Assembly: GCA_964057225.1 (NCBI GenBank)
Contig: OZ059894.1
Location: forward strand, 12,162,131-12,226,130
DNA: 64,000 nucleotides
Source: Auanema rhodensis
Taxonomy: Eukaryota > Nematoda > Chromadorea > Rhabditida > Rhabditidae
Direction: 5' to 3'
Each line of letters opens with the position of its first letter. Position 1 is the first letter of the stretch. Both the position numbers and the translations under genes were made by a program. This document shows, piece after piece, positions 47,696 to 60,070 of the stretch. The notes below the pieces were generated by a model, which saw only the letters and a program-made list of their open reading frames with translations, was not told the DNA's origin and searched no databases.

Positions 47696-48863
47696 ACAGT
47701 AAAAAGTCCAATCAAGAGAGAAATTTTTTCAACACATAGTTGTTTTTTTTTTAAATATCATTGTTTTTCCTCATAACTCGGTTTAAACTCGTTCTAACCC
47801 GTTGAAATACGTCTAGAAAGTCTTTATAACATGCATATGTATGATAGAACTTCATATTTATTGTAATAGAAAATTTTATTTTCAGACGTCTTGGTTAACA
47901 ATGATATGTTTTACCCCCTTATAATTTTTATCATAATGTTCCTTATACGGAACGCTCAATGAAACTTGCTTCCAGAAAAATTTCTTTCTATTTTTTCTTC
48001 ATATGTACGTAGATACTATAGAGAACTATGATAGAAAACTTTAACATTCACGAAATCATCATTTCTCATTACGCTACGGAGGTTTAAAAAGCTGTGTTTT
48101 ACCTTATAATAGACCGGAAAACCCTTGTGTTAAAACTGGACCGTTTTTACACATATAAAAATGTCCCGTATTCGGGACCCTAATGTAACTTTTGATTCCC
48201 TATATTTTTTTTCATGAAATTTACAATCTACTGTAGAAAGAAGAATTATTTTTATAAAAACTGTAAATTTTTGAAAAATGAAAACAAAACGAAAACAAAA
48301 ACAACTTTTTTTTGAACATTTTCTCACACAAGGGTCCCCCCTTACCTACTTTTTTTCTCATTACTCGTTTCAACCTCATCCGATCACTCTGCAAACATGT
48401 TTAATCGTTCTAACTTGTTGAAATACGTCTTAAAAGTCTAAACAACATGCATATGCATAATAGAAACCACCCGAATAGGCCCCCACGCACTAAACGAGAT
48501 ATATACATTACCAGTATAGTAATAGAACACATATTGAAGATTAATTCGATAAGAACAATTTATTGACGTAGAGAATGTTTGTTCCGAAAAACTACAATAT
48601 TAAACTATAAAAGTAACAAAAGCGTAGAGGCAGCAAAGACATGAATAAACATAAATGTAAATACAGAATTACCAGGTAGTACATAAGTATGACAAAAAAT
48701 TATAAGAAAGCCATGAAAATAGAAGGTTTGTGAACAAATGAGAGGTACATCTTTGATCGTATAGTCATTTCTAAACCGTTCGTATGCTGCAGCATCGTCA
48801 TAAGCGTCACTCAAGTTGAATTTCCATGTGTACTACACGATTTTCATTCTTATTGTTACATTC

Positions 48864-49061
48864 TTTCCCTGAGGGAATGGGCCGTTCCCGCCAGCAGTGC
48901 AAGAGCGGGTCGACCCGTGAGGTGGAGCTAGCAAGCCAGCATCTACCTCAAGTCTCAAAAATCGGTTAACCTTATTGTGAACCAATGGAACACATATCGA
49001 AGGTTAATTCGATAAGAACGATTACTACACTTTGATCTTAGCCAAAAGGCCGAGAAGCGAT
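48864..49061 (-). ncRNA. U2: U2 snRNA, unit 18
   Basis: Same as 2086-2283. Confidence 0.96.
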
Positions 49062-49504
49062 ACAGCATAGCCATGAGTATCAAAGACATCAAGCAAATGT
49101 ATCGTACTTGTTACGAGTGCACTCTCTCATTTGAATATAAAAGTGTGGTTTGACCATCTTGACTGTACAGGTCATAAATGGCTCATATAAACTGTGGATT
49201 TACTCAACTTTTGGACTTATTTTTTTCTTATTCGAAGCGCTGCACTTTTTTCTATTCTTTTTATTCAAATACTTGTATATAGTTTTATATGTACGGTTGC
49301 AAAGTTTCCGAATATTTTATATATTTTTATACAATAATTAGGAGAAGGTTAATACAATGAAATCTCCCAACTTTACAGTGTTTGTATTGCTTACAGTATC
49401 TAGAACAACCACTCTTGTAATATTAGAGCACATATCAATCAACAACTTTTTCTAGTTATCAAAGCTTTTTTATTTCTTCAAGATATTTCAAATAAAATAT
49501 AAAA

Positions 49505-49622
49505 GCTTACGACACCCGGGATTCCCAAGCCGTCTCCGATCCAAGTACTAACCGGGCCCAACGTTGCTTGACTTGCCAGATCGGACGGGATGGCGTACTT
49601 TCAACGTGGTATGGTCGTAAGC
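49505..49622 (-). rRNA. 5S: 5S ribosomal RNA, unit 19 copy A
   Basis: Same gene sequence as 250-367. Confidence 0.97.
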
Positions 49623-49864
49623 AATGTTATATTCTTCATTATCAGTTATATCACTCTAAATCTTGTTGTTAATAGTTAGGACCACAAAGAAAACAACAGG
49701 AACAGTAACAAATGAAATGCCCAAACTTTACAGTGTTCGAGTTATTTACAGTATCTAAGACTACCTCTGTCGTGTTATTAGAGCAAACATTCGATTAACA
49801 ACAACTTTTTTTTAGTTATCAAAGCTTTTTTATTTCTTCAAAAAATTTCAAATAAAATATAAAA

Positions 49865-49982
49865 GCTTACGACACCCGGGATTCCCAAGCCGTCTCCGAT
49901 CCAAGTACTAACCGGGCCCAACGTTGCTTGACTTGCCAGATCGGACGGGATGGCGTACTTTCAACGTGGTATGGTCGTAAGC
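49865..49982 (-). rRNA. 5S: 5S ribosomal RNA, unit 19 copy B
   Basis: Same gene sequence, copy-B flanks. Confidence 0.97.
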
Positions 49983-50124
49983 AATGTCATATTCTTCATT
50001 ATCAGTTATATCACTCTAAATCTTGTTGTTAATAGATACGACCACAAAGAAAACAACAGGAACAGTAACAATAACAAAAAAAATTTTTTTTTCACCTATG
50101 TGTCTAAAGGTTAGCCATGTATCC

Positions 50125-50170
<46 letters not shown>

Positions 50171-51338
50171 ACAGTAAAAAGTCCAATCAAGAGAGAAATT
50201 TTTTCAACACATAGTTGTTTTTTTTTTAAATATCATTGTTTTTCCTCATAACTCGGTTTAAACTCGTTCTAACCCGTTGAAATACGTCTAGAAAGTCTTT
50301 ATAACATGCATATGTATGATAGAACTTCATATTTATTGTAATAGAAAATTTTATTTTCAGACGTCTTGGTTAACAATGATATGTTTTACCCCCTTATAAT
50401 TTTTATCATAATGTTCCTTATACGGAACGCTCAATGAAACTTGCTTCCAGAAAAATTTCTTTCTATTTTTTCTTCATATGTACGTAGATACTATAGAGAA
50501 CTATGATAGAAAACTTTAACATTCACGAAATCATCATTTCTCATTACGCTACGGAGGTTTAAAAAGCTGTGTTTTACCTTATAATAGACCGGAAAACCCT
50601 TGTGTTAAAACTGGACCGTTTTTACACATATAAAAATGTCCCGTATTCGGGACCCTAATGTAACTTTTGATTCCCTATATTTTTTTTCATGAAATTTACA
50701 ATCTACTGTAGAAAGAAGAATTATTTTTATAAAAACTGTAAATTTTTGAAAAATGAAAACAAAACGAAAACAAAAACAACTTTTTTTTGAACATTTTCTC
50801 ACACAAGGGTCCCCCCTTACCTACTTTTTTTCTCATTACTCGTTTCAACCTCATCCGATCACTCTGCAAACATGTTTAATCGTTCTAACTTGTTGAAATA
50901 CGTCTTAAAAGTCTAAACAACATGCATATGCATAATAGAAACCACCCGAATAGGCCCCCACGCACTAAACGAGATATATACATTACCAGTATAGTAATAG
51001 AACACATATTGAAGATTAATTCGATAAGAACAATTTATTGACGTAGAGAATGTTTGTTCCGAAAAACTACAATATTAAACTATAAAAGTAACAAAAGCGT
51101 AGAGGCAGCAAAGACATGAATAAACATAAATGTAAATACAGAATTACCAGGTAGTACATAAGTATGACAAAAAATTATAAGAAAGCCATGAAAATAGAAG
51201 GTTTGTGAACAAATGAGAGGTACATCTTTGATCGTATAGTCATTTCTAAACCGTTCGTATGCTGCAGCATCGTCATAAGCGTCACTCAAGTTGAATTTCC
51301 ATGTGTACTACACGATTTTCATTCTTATTGTTACATTC

Positions 51339-51536
51339 TTTCCCTGAGGGAATGGGCCGTTCCCGCCAGCAGTGCAAGAGCGGGTCGACCCGTGAGGTGG
51401 AGCTAGCAAGCCAGCATCTACCTCAAGTCTCAAAAATCGGTTAACCTTATTGTGAACCAATGGAACACATATCGAAGGTTAATTCGATAAGAACGATTAC
51501 TACACTTTGATCTTAGCCAAAAGGCCGAGAAGCGAT
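51339..51536 (-). ncRNA. U2: U2 snRNA, unit 19
   Basis: Same as 2086-2283. Confidence 0.96.
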
Positions 51537-51979
51537 ACAGCATAGCCATGAGTATCAAAGACATCAAGCAAATGTATCGTACTTGTTACGAGTGCACTCT
51601 CTCATTTGAATATAAAAGTGTGGTTTGACAATCTTGACTGTACAGGTCATAAATGGCTCATATAAACTGTGGATTTACTCAACTTTTGGACTTATTTTTT
51701 TCTTATTCGAAGCGCTGCACTTTTTTCTATTCTTTTTATTCAAATACTTGTATATAGTTTTATATGTACGGTTGCAAAGTTTCCGAATATTTTATATATT
51801 TTTATACAATAATTAGGAGAAGGTTAATACAATGAAATCTCCCAACTTTACAGTGTTTGTATTGCTTACAGTATCTAGAACAACCACTCTTGTAATATTA
51901 GAGCACATATCAATCAACAACTTTTTCTAGTTATCAAAGCTTTTTTATTTCTTCAAGATATTTCAAATAAAATATAAAA

Positions 51980-52097
51980 GCTTACGACACCCGGGATTCC
52001 CAAGCCGTCTCCGATCCAAGTACTAACCGGGCCCAACGTTGCTTGACTTGCCAGATCGGACGGGATGGCGTACTTTCAACGTGGTATGGTCGTAAGC
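51980..52097 (-). rRNA. 5S: 5S ribosomal RNA, unit 20 copy A
   Basis: Same gene sequence as 250-367. Confidence 0.97.
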
Positions 52098-52339
52098 AAT
52101 GTTATATTCTTCATTATCAGTTATATCACTCTAAATCTTGTTGTTAATAGTTAGGACCACAAAGAAAACAACAGGAACAGTAACAAATGAAATGCCCAAA
52201 CTTTACAGTGTTCGAGTTATTTACAGTATCTAAGACTACCTCTGTCGTGTTATTAGAGCAAACATTCGATTAACAACAACTTTTTTTTAGTTATCAAAGC
52301 TTTTTTATTTCTTCAAAAAATTTCAAATAAAATATAAAA

Positions 52340-52457
52340 GCTTACGACACCCGGGATTCCCAAGCCGTCTCCGATCCAAGTACTAACCGGGCCCAACGTT
52401 GCTTGACTTGCCAGATCGGACGGGATGGCGTACTTTCAACGTGGTATGGTCGTAAGC
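52340..52457 (-). rRNA. 5S: 5S ribosomal RNA, unit 20 copy B
   Basis: Same gene sequence, copy-B flanks. Confidence 0.97.
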
Positions 52458-52599
52458 AATGTCATATTCTTCATTATCAGTTATATCACTCTAAATCTTG
52501 TTGTTAATAGATACGACCACAAAGAAAACAACAGGAACAGTAACAATAACAAAAAAAATTTTTTTTTCACCTATGTGTCTAAAGGTTAGCCATGTATCC

Positions 52600-52649
<50 letters not shown>

Positions 52650-53817
52650 ACAGTAAAAAGTCCAATCAAGAGAGAAATTTTTTCAACACATAGTTGTTTT
52701 TTTTTTAAATATCATTGTTTTTCCTCATAACTCGGTTTAAACTCGTTCTAACCCGTTGAAATACGTCTAGAAAGTCTTTATAACATGCATATGTATGATA
52801 GAACTTCATATTTATTGTAATAGAAAATTTTATTTTCAGACGTCTTGGTTAACAATGATATGTTTTACCCCCTTATAATTTTTATCATAATGTTCCTTAT
52901 ACGGAACGCTCAATGAAACTTGCTTCCAGAAAAATTTCTTTCTATTTTTTCTTCATATGTACGTAGATACTATAGAGAACTATGATAGAAAACTTTAACA
53001 TTCACGAAATCATCATTTCTCATTACGCTACGGAGGTTTAAAAAGCTGTGTTTTACCTTATAATAGACCGGAAAACCCTTGTGTTAAAACTGGACCGTTT
53101 TTACACATATAAAAATGTCCCGTATTCGGGACCCTAATGTAACTTTTGATTCCCTATATTTTTTTTCATGAAATTTACAATCTACTGTAGAAAGAAGAAT
53201 TATTTTTATAAAAACTGTAAATTTTTGAAAAATGAAAACAAAACGAAAACAAAAACAACTTTTTTTTGAACATTTTCTCACACAAGGGTCCCCCCTTACC
53301 TACTTTTTTTCTCATTACTCGTTTCAACCTCATCCGATCACTCTGCAAACATGTTTAATCGTTCTAACTTGTTGAAATACGTCTTAAAAGTCTAAACAAC
53401 ATGCATATGCATAATAGAAACCACCCGAATAGGCCCCCACGCACTAAACGAGATATATACATTACCAGTATAGTAATAGAACACATATTGAAGATTAATT
53501 CGATAAGAACAATTTATTGACGTAGAGAATGTTTGTTCCGAAAAACTACAATATTAAACTATAAAAGTAACAAAAGCGTAGAGGCAGCAAAGACATGAAT
53601 AAACATAAATGTAAATACAGAATTACCAGGTAGTACATAAGTATGACAAAAAATTATAAGAAAGCCATGAAAATAGAAGGTTTGTGAACAAATGAGAGGT
53701 ACATCTTTGATCGTATAGTCATTTCTAAACCGTTCGTATGCTGCAGCATCGTCATAAGCGTCACTCAAGTTGAATTTCCATGTGTACTACACGATTTTCA
53801 TTCTTATTGTTACATTC

Positions 53818-53978
53818 TTTCCCTGAGGGAATGGGCCGTTCCCGCCAGCAGTGCAAGAGCGGGTCGACCCGTGAGGTGGAGCTAGCAAGCCAGCATCTAC
53901 CTCAAGTCTCAAAAATCGGTTAACCTTATTGTGAACCAATGGAACACATATCGAAGGTTAATTCGATAAGAACGATTA
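53818..53978 (-). pseudogene. U2: U2 3' part, left of retrotransposon 2
   Basis: U2 nt 38 (or 36, as CT at 53979-53980 also matches U2) to the 3' end, without promoter or the U6-pairing region. Confidence 0.93.
53920..53978 (-). repeat. Target-site duplication, element 2, 3' side
   Basis: Identical to 57702-57760. It can be read as 61 bp, since the two bases CT after 53978 also match the target. Confidence 0.94.
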
Positions 53979-54370
53979 CTGGTTTATTGAATAACTAATG
54001 TTATGATACAATAAATAACCAATAAAAAAGAGCCCAGAATCGGGGAGACGGTATTACCTGTACAACTTAAAACAGCAAGTGATTAAAAAGTACAAAATAA
54101 AACACATTACCAACAGAGGCTAAAACGACTCAAGAGTCGGGGGAGTGGGTTAAAAAAAGTAATGAATAACAAAAAAATGAATAATAAAGCAGAACAGTGA
54201 AAAGTAAATATCAAGTGCCGCTATGATCAAACAATTTGAGTGCCTACGGCAATGGTGTTAAAAATAAACAACAAAATACATGTACCAATGAAGGTCAGAA
54301 AGAGAGAAAGAAAAAAGACAAAAATAAGTAATACAAAAAGTAAATATATTACAATCAAATTACAAACAAG
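53979..54370 (-). other. 3' UTR of retrotransposon copy 2
   Basis: 392 bp, 4 bp shorter than in copy 1 because of two A-run length changes. The CGACTC/GAGTCG stem is kept near 54126. Confidence 0.7.
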
Positions 54371-57300
54371 TCAATGGATAATTTCTTCTTCATACTGCCT
54401 TACACCAGAAACATGTTCCACGTAGATATTCCTGGCCCACTTGATGGTATCGGCGACGACGAGCTTCTCCATTAGCCGGTTGTAGTGGCTGCTGATCTTG
54501 AGTGATCGGAGGGCTTGTCCGTTGAGCGGGTCCATAGTTCCAAGCATTCCTACGACATACGCTTCTACACTAGTCTTATAACCAAGACATTGGTATTGGC
54601 TGGCTATGTCAGCATATTTCCTCTCCTTTATCATACGCGCGGCTATCATGGCTTGTCGGCGGTTTTCATAGCTCACTGTAACATCAACGATACTACAGTG
54701 TTTTGCGTCATGATCGACCACTACTATGTCAGGTCGGAGTGTACTATTAATGCCAGGAAGAGGCTGGTTAGTGTAAACTTCTCCGTTTTTAGGCTCTGGC
54801 AGGGCTTTGATAAGACGGTCCACGATGTTGTTGTGGCGGAGTTGGATTGCTCTCGTGTGAAAGTGGCAGTGTCCAAGAACATGTGCAGCAGTTTCGTTGG
54901 GGTAACTACACCTGCGGCACTGTTTGTTTCCTTCTCCGTGTCTTCTACAGCCATTGAGCTGGAGAGTATTAAGTCGAGCCTTGTGGATGAATCGCCAATC
55001 AGCAAACCGTATGAAATCTCCCTTCGCCATAAAGTGATTGGACGCTTTGTTGAGCATTGTGACATCAAAGACTTTCCCTTGATCCGGTTTTTGAAGAAGG
55101 ATCCGAAGGTCTTTCAGCCATAATGCACGTCGCAGGCTTCTGTGGCATAGTGAAGGTGTTAACAGTTGGTTGTTTAGATTGAGTTCTAAACCACTTTCGA
55201 GGCATGTCCAGTTAGCGTTGATGAGTTTTTTGAGTTGACGCATCGCTACTCTTACTCTAGTCCAGATGGAGGAAACATCAGATGTTTCGGTGTCGAAAAT
55301 GCCATCAACGGAACCGTTGTAATATGCAGCTGTCTCATCGTTACTGGCTTGACGTTTAATCCTTTTTGATGCTACTTTTTTTGAGTCTTGATGCGCAATA
55401 TCAGCTACCACAAGATCAGATGACTTCAAAAGTTGGTAGGCATGAGTGACTTCACAGACGTCTGACAGGTGTTGGAGTCGAGAGAGACCAAGTCCGCCGT
55501 AGTTAGTTGGCAGGTAGATTGGTTCAGCACTGGCGTTTGGAGGATAGTGCATCCATCTACGGGCACAGCGTTTGAGTTCTTTGTCAAAGGCGACTAGTTT
55601 ACTCTTTGGGACGTGGCCATTCGTCATATGAAAATTAAGGCAGGGCATCAGGAAGGTGCGTACTGCGTCAGCTTTCTGCCATTCAGCCAGTAAGGATTTG
55701 TCAATTTTTTCCAAGTGTTGACTCATAATATTCATTGTTGGAACCGCAGACTTATGTAAATGCATTCCAGTAGGGATTCCCAGGTGGGAGTAGCTGTCAA
55801 ATTTGCTGAGAGCGGGTAGAGAGCAGCTCTGAAGCATGTATGAGGCTGTTGATATTTTCCCTTTGTCGATCGTCAAAGTGGCGCATTTCGCTGGTTTGAA
55901 GGTCAAGCCTGTGAAATTAGCCGCATTTGATGCTGCGTCCAACATTTTCTGTAGATCTTCTGATGATGAGGAGACCAGGGCAAGGTCATCGGCGTACGCT
56001 AGCACAGCGATGTTGTTATTGTGTAGCTTATAGCCTGTAGAGGTTTCCAAGATGGTTTTAATTAGAGGTTCAATGGCAAGGTTGAACAGGATCGGAGATA
56101 GTGGGGATCCTTGTAACACACCTGCGTGAACTGGAATGGTCGAAGTGAGTCCGGAGCCTGTCTGGATTATTGTAGAGGCATCTGTGTATAGAGCTCGTAC
56201 TCGGGATATTGAGGCTTCAGCCATTCCTGACCATCTTAGAACGTCTAGCAGAGTTTCGTGTGGCAGCGATCCAAAAGCGTTTGCGAGATCAAGCCAAGCA
56301 ATTGCAATTTTCTCACGTTTACGTTTAGCGTCTGCAATGGTACTTTGCAACAAAAAGTTGTGTTCCATGCATCCAGCTTTGGCCACAAAGCCCTTTTGGG
56401 AGGGAGAAAGTCTTTTTTCTGCTCTTGCCCATGTTAGCAGTCGATGCGTAAGACAAGCTGAGTACGTCTTACCAATTGTGCACGAAAGTGCTATTGGTCG
56501 CCAGTTGTTAATGTCAGCTTTATCACCTTTCTTATGGATGAGGACGGTGGTCGACTCTTTCCAGGAAAAAGGGATGTGTCCTAGCTTGTGTACGGTGTTA
56601 AATATCGCTGCTAATATGTGACCTCCTTGGTCAAATTTCTTCCAGTGCGAGTATCGAAGTCCATCAGCTCCTGGAGCCGTATCGCTGCAACGTCGTATGC
56701 GTTCCCAGACTTCCAAAGGGGTGAAAACACCTTCTAATGGGTCGGTACTAGCTGGCAAATCCGGTCTGGTGACTGTGATGGGGAGGGCTGGGCCTTGACT
56801 GCTGTGAACAGAAAGGAAGTGTTTTTCAACCTCTGCAGATGGTATGGTGCAGGTTTCACTTTGTTCTCCGAGCAGTTGTCGAAAGGCTTTCTTCTTGTTG
56901 GCCCTCCAAAGCTTCTGGATCTTCATCGCCTGGGTTTTTTGGTCTTTCTCAGGTTGTGTGTGTGGTCGGCGCCTTTGTCGGAAGTTGGGAACTTTGATCA
57001 TAATGTCAAGAGACTTTCTGATTGTGTCTACCAACTCTTCCAGGACCTGCTCGAGCTCACTTTTGCACACTACCTTTTTAATTCTATCCACCCAAATATT
57101 TTCAGAGTTTCTATTTGGATCAGGGTCGGCAAAAGATGGTTCTGTACTCGGAACCCTGATCTCGTTGAATATTTCACTCTCTCGCGGAAGGGGGGAAACT
57201 TCGGCCTCTGGGGACAAGTCCAGAATTGGGGCCTCAAACAAGCGTACCGTTGATGGAGATCCTTGTTCCTGTCCACTGGATGATGTTTCCTCCATTGTAC

Positions 57301-57649
57301 GCTCCTCCACGGGCGGGGTGGTCGTCCTTGTGCCTGGTGGGCGGGTGTTCCTGATCCTCCGCAATATAGGGCGGGAACTGGGCTCTCTCGGAGATAGAGG
57401 TGAGATCACCACAGTTTCCTCTATGATGCGGAGGCATCCTTCAGCTTTTTTCTGATGGCTTTTAACGGCCTTCAGATTGCTGGTGAGGCCACAGGCACGG
57501 CACTCAAATTCTACTCCGACCTCATGTTCTCTCCGAAGATGGCGGACGAGACCATTGTGGTCTGAGTAGGATCGCGGAATAGGAGCGCAGATTGAACAAG
57601 AAAAAGGGCTCTGAAGAGGCACCTTCAGCTTGTAAAGCCCTTGCTCCAT
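54371..57649 (-). CDS. Retrotransposon ORF: zinc finger, reverse transcriptase, restriction-like endonuclease (copy 2)
   Basis: 1092 residues, intact, same ATG context as copy 1. It differs from copy 1 at ten residues: V159E, E235K, D273E, T300A, R494I, H545N, F610S, V639M, I757K and V1044G. None is a zinc ligand or catalytic residue: C18/C21/H37/H42, D454, the YADD aspartates 554-555, C911/C914/H923/C928, D974 and D989 are all kept. About seven further ORF changes are silent. The lack of stops or frameshifts in either copy argues for recent activity; the near-neutral mix of changes fits post-insertion drift or divergent source copies. Confidence 0.95.
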   Translation of the reverse strand: MEQGLYKLKVPLQSPFSCSICAPIPRSYSDHNGLVRHLRREHEVGVEFECRACGLTSNLKAVKSHQKKAEGCLRIIEETVVISPLSPREPSSRPILRRIRNTRPPGTRTTTPPVEERTMEETSSSGQEQGSPSTVRLFEAPILDLSPEAEVSPLPRESEIFNEIRVPSTEPSFADPDPNRNSENIWVDRIKKVVCKSELEQVLEELVDTIRKSLDIMIKVPNFRQRRRPHTQPEKDQKTQAMKIQKLWRANKKKAFRQLLGEQSETCTIPSAEVEKHFLSVHSSQGPALPITVTRPDLPASTDPLEGVFTPLEVWERIRRCSDTAPGADGLRYSHWKKFDQGGHILAAIFNTVHKLGHIPFSWKESTTVLIHKKGDKADINNWRPIALSCTIGKTYSACLTHRLLTWARAEKRLSPSQKGFVAKAGCMEHNFLLQSTIADAKRKREKIAIAWLDLANAFGSLPHETLLDVLRWSGMAEASISRVRALYTDASTIIQTGSGLTSTIPVHAGVLQGSPLSPILFNLAIEPLIKTILETSTGYKLHNNNIAVLAYADDLALVSSSSEDLQKMLDAASNAANFTGLTFKPAKCATLTIDKGKISTASYMLQSCSLPALSKFDSYSHLGIPTGMHLHKSAVPTMNIMSQHLEKIDKSLLAEWQKADAVRTFLMPCLNFHMTNGHVPKSKLVAFDKELKRCARRWMHYPPNASAEPIYLPTNYGGLGLSRLQHLSDVCEVTHAYQLLKSSDLVVADIAHQDSKKVASKRIKRQASNDETAAYYNGSVDGIFDTETSDVSSIWTRVRVAMRQLKKLINANWTCLESGLELNLNNQLLTPSLCHRSLRRALWLKDLRILLQKPDQGKVFDVTMLNKASNHFMAKGDFIRFADWRFIHKARLNTLQLNGCRRHGEGNKQCRRCSYPNETAAHVLGHCHFHTRAIQLRHNNIVDRLIKALPEPKNGEVYTNQPLPGINSTLRPDIVVVDHDAKHCSIVDVTVSYENRRQAMIAARMIKERKYADIASQYQCLGYKTSVEAYVVGMLGTMDPLNGQALRSLKISSHYNRLMEKLVVADTIKWARNIYVEHVSGVRQYEEEIIH

Positions 57650-57701
57650 CTCTAGCAGATCTAAAGACTTACGTAGTACAGTTGCAATATCGATTTAGCC
57701 A

Positions 57702-57760
57702 TTAACCTTATTGTGAACCAATGGAACACATATCGAAGGTTAATTCGATAAGAACGATTA
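57702..57760 (-). repeat. Target-site duplication, element 2, 5' side
   Basis: Identical to 53920-53978 and to the duplication at element 1. Confidence 0.95.
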
Positions 57761-57797
57761 CTACACTTTGATCTTAGCCAAAAGGCCGAGAAGCGAT
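57702..57797 (-). pseudogene. U2: U2 5' part, right of retrotransposon 2
   Basis: U2 nt 1-96 with the normal upstream region, ending before the Sm site, as at 8431-8526. Confidence 0.93.
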
Positions 57798-58240
57798 ACA
57801 GCATAGCCATGAGTATCAAAGACATCAAGCAAATGTATCGTACTTGTTACGAGTGCACTCTCTCATTTGAATATAAAAGTGTGGTTTGACAATCTTGACT
57901 GTACAGGTCATAAATGGCTCATATAAACTGTGGATTTACTCAACTTTTGGACTTATTTTTTTCTTATTCGAAGCGCTGCACTTTTTTCTATTCTTTTTAT
58001 TCAAATACTTGTATATAGTTTTATATGTACGGTTGCAAAGTTTCCGAATATTTTATATATTTTTATACAATAATTAGGAGAAGGTTAATACAATGAAATC
58101 TCCCAACTTTACAGTGTTTGTATTGCTTACAGTATCTAGAACAACCACTCTTGTAATATTAGAGCACATATCAATCAACAACTTTTTCTAGTTATCAAAG
58201 CTTTTTTATTTCTTCAAGATATTTCAAATAAAATATAAAA

Positions 58241-58358
58241 GCTTACGACACCCGGGATTCCCAAGCCGTCTCCGATCCAAGTACTAACCGGGCCCAACGT
58301 TGCTTGACTTGCCAGATCGGACGGGATGGCGTACTTTCAACGTGGTATGGTCGTAAGC
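58241..58358 (-). rRNA. 5S: 5S ribosomal RNA, unit 21 copy A
   Basis: Same gene sequence as 250-367. Confidence 0.97.
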
Positions 58359-58600
58359 AATGTTATATTCTTCATTATCAGTTATATCACTCTAAATCTT
58401 GTTGTTAATAGTTAGGACCACAAAGAAAACAACAGGAACAGTAACAAATGAAATGCCCAAACTTTACAGTGTTCGAGTTATTTACAGTATCTAAGACTAC
58501 CTCTGTCGTGTTATTAGAGCAAACATTCGATTAACAACAACTTTTTTTTAGTTATCAAAGCTTTTTTATTTCTTCAAAAAATTTCAAATAAAATATAAAA

Positions 58601-58718
58601 GCTTACGACACCCGGGATTCCCAAGCCGTCTCCGATCCAAGTACTAACCGGGCCCAACGTTGCTTGACTTGCCAGATCGGACGGGATGGCGTACTTTCAA
58701 CGTGGTATGGTCGTAAGC
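58601..58718 (-). rRNA. 5S: 5S ribosomal RNA, unit 21 copy B
   Basis: Same gene sequence, copy-B flanks. Confidence 0.97.
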
Positions 58719-58860
58719 AATGTCATATTCTTCATTATCAGTTATATCACTCTAAATCTTGTTGTTAATAGATACGACCACAAAGAAAACAACAGGAACA
58801 GTAACAATAACAAAAAAAATTTTTTTTTCACCTATGTGTCTAAAGGTTAGCCATGTATCC

Positions 58861-58902
<42 letters not shown>

Positions 58903-60070
58903 ACAGTAAAAAGTCCAATCAAGAGAGAAATTTTTTCAACACATAGTTGTTTTTTTTTAAAATATCATTGTTTTTCCTCATAACTTGGTTTAAACTCGTT
59001 CTAACCCGTTGAAATACGTCTAGAAAGTCTTTATAACATGCATATGTATGATAGAACTTCATATTTATTGTAATAGAAAATTTTATTTTCAGACGTCTTG
59101 GTTAACAATGATATGTTTTACCCCCTTATAATTTTTATCATAATGTTCCTTATACGGAACGCTCAATGAAACTTGCTTCCAGAAAAATTTCTTTCTATTT
59201 TTTCTTCATATGTACGTAGATACTATAGAGAACTATGATAGAAAACTTTAACATTCACGAAATCATCATTTCTCATTACGCTACGGAGGTTTAAAAAGCT
59301 GTGTTTTACCTTATAATAGACCGGAAAACCCTTGTGTTAAAACTGGACCGTTTTTACACATATAAAAATGTCCCGTATTCGGGACCCTAATGTAACTTTT
59401 GATTCCCTATATTTTTTTTCATGAAATTTACAATCTACTGTAGAAAGAAGAATTATTTTTATAAAAACTGTAAATTTTTGAAAAATGAAAACAAAACGAA
59501 AACAAAAACAACTTTTTTTTGAACATTTTCTCACACAAGGGTCCCCCCTTACCTACTTTTTTTCTCATTACTCGTTTCAACCTCATCCGATCACTCTGCA
59601 AACATGTTTAATCGTTCTAACTTGTTGAAATACGTCTTAAAAGTCTAAACAACATGCATATGCATAATAGAAACCACCCGAATAGGCCCCCACGCACTAA
59701 ACGAGATATATACATTACCAGTATAGTAATAGAACACATATTGAAGATTAATTCGATAAGAACAATTTATTGACGTAGAGAATGTTTGTTCCGAAAAACT
59801 ACAATATTAAACTATAAAAGTAACAAAAGCGTAGAGGCAGCAAAGACATGAATAAACATAAATGTAAATACAGAATTACCAGGTAGTACATAAGTATGAC
59901 AAAAAATTATAAGAAAGCCATGAAAATAGAAGGTTTGTGAACAAATGAGAGGTACATCTTTGATCGTATAGTCATTTCTAAACCGTTCGTATGCTGCAGC
60001 ATCGTCATAAGCGTCACTCAAGTTGAATTTCCATGTGTACTACACGATTTTCATTCTTATTGTTACATTC

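Larger units (their letters stand above)
46575..49061. repeat. Tandem unit 18
   Basis: 2487 bp; TA tract 47641-47693 (53 nt). Length and tract equal those of unit 4. Confidence 0.95.
49062..51536. repeat. Tandem unit 19
   Basis: 2475 bp; TA tract 50128-50168 (41 nt). TTTGACCATC near 49155, where most units have TTTGACAATC; shared with unit 23. Confidence 0.95.
53979..57701 (-). mobile_element. U2-targeting non-LTR retrotransposon, copy 2 (Utopia-like, R2/NeSL-type)
   Basis: Complete 3723-bp insertion at the same U2 position and orientation as copy 1, with the same leader start TGGCTAAATCG. The 3' end differs: AATAAACC is followed by AG and then TAATCG, against AT in copy 1. By eye there are about 17 substitutions in the ORF, and a few substitutions plus a 1-nt and a 3-nt indel in the 3' UTR. 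The array units around the two elements are far more alike than this, so separate insertions are likelier than duplication of one. Confidence 0.93.
51537..57797. repeat. Tandem unit 20, split by retrotransposon 2
   Basis: 2479 bp without the element and one target duplication; TA tract 52603-52647 (45 nt). Both 5S genes are present. Confidence 0.95.
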
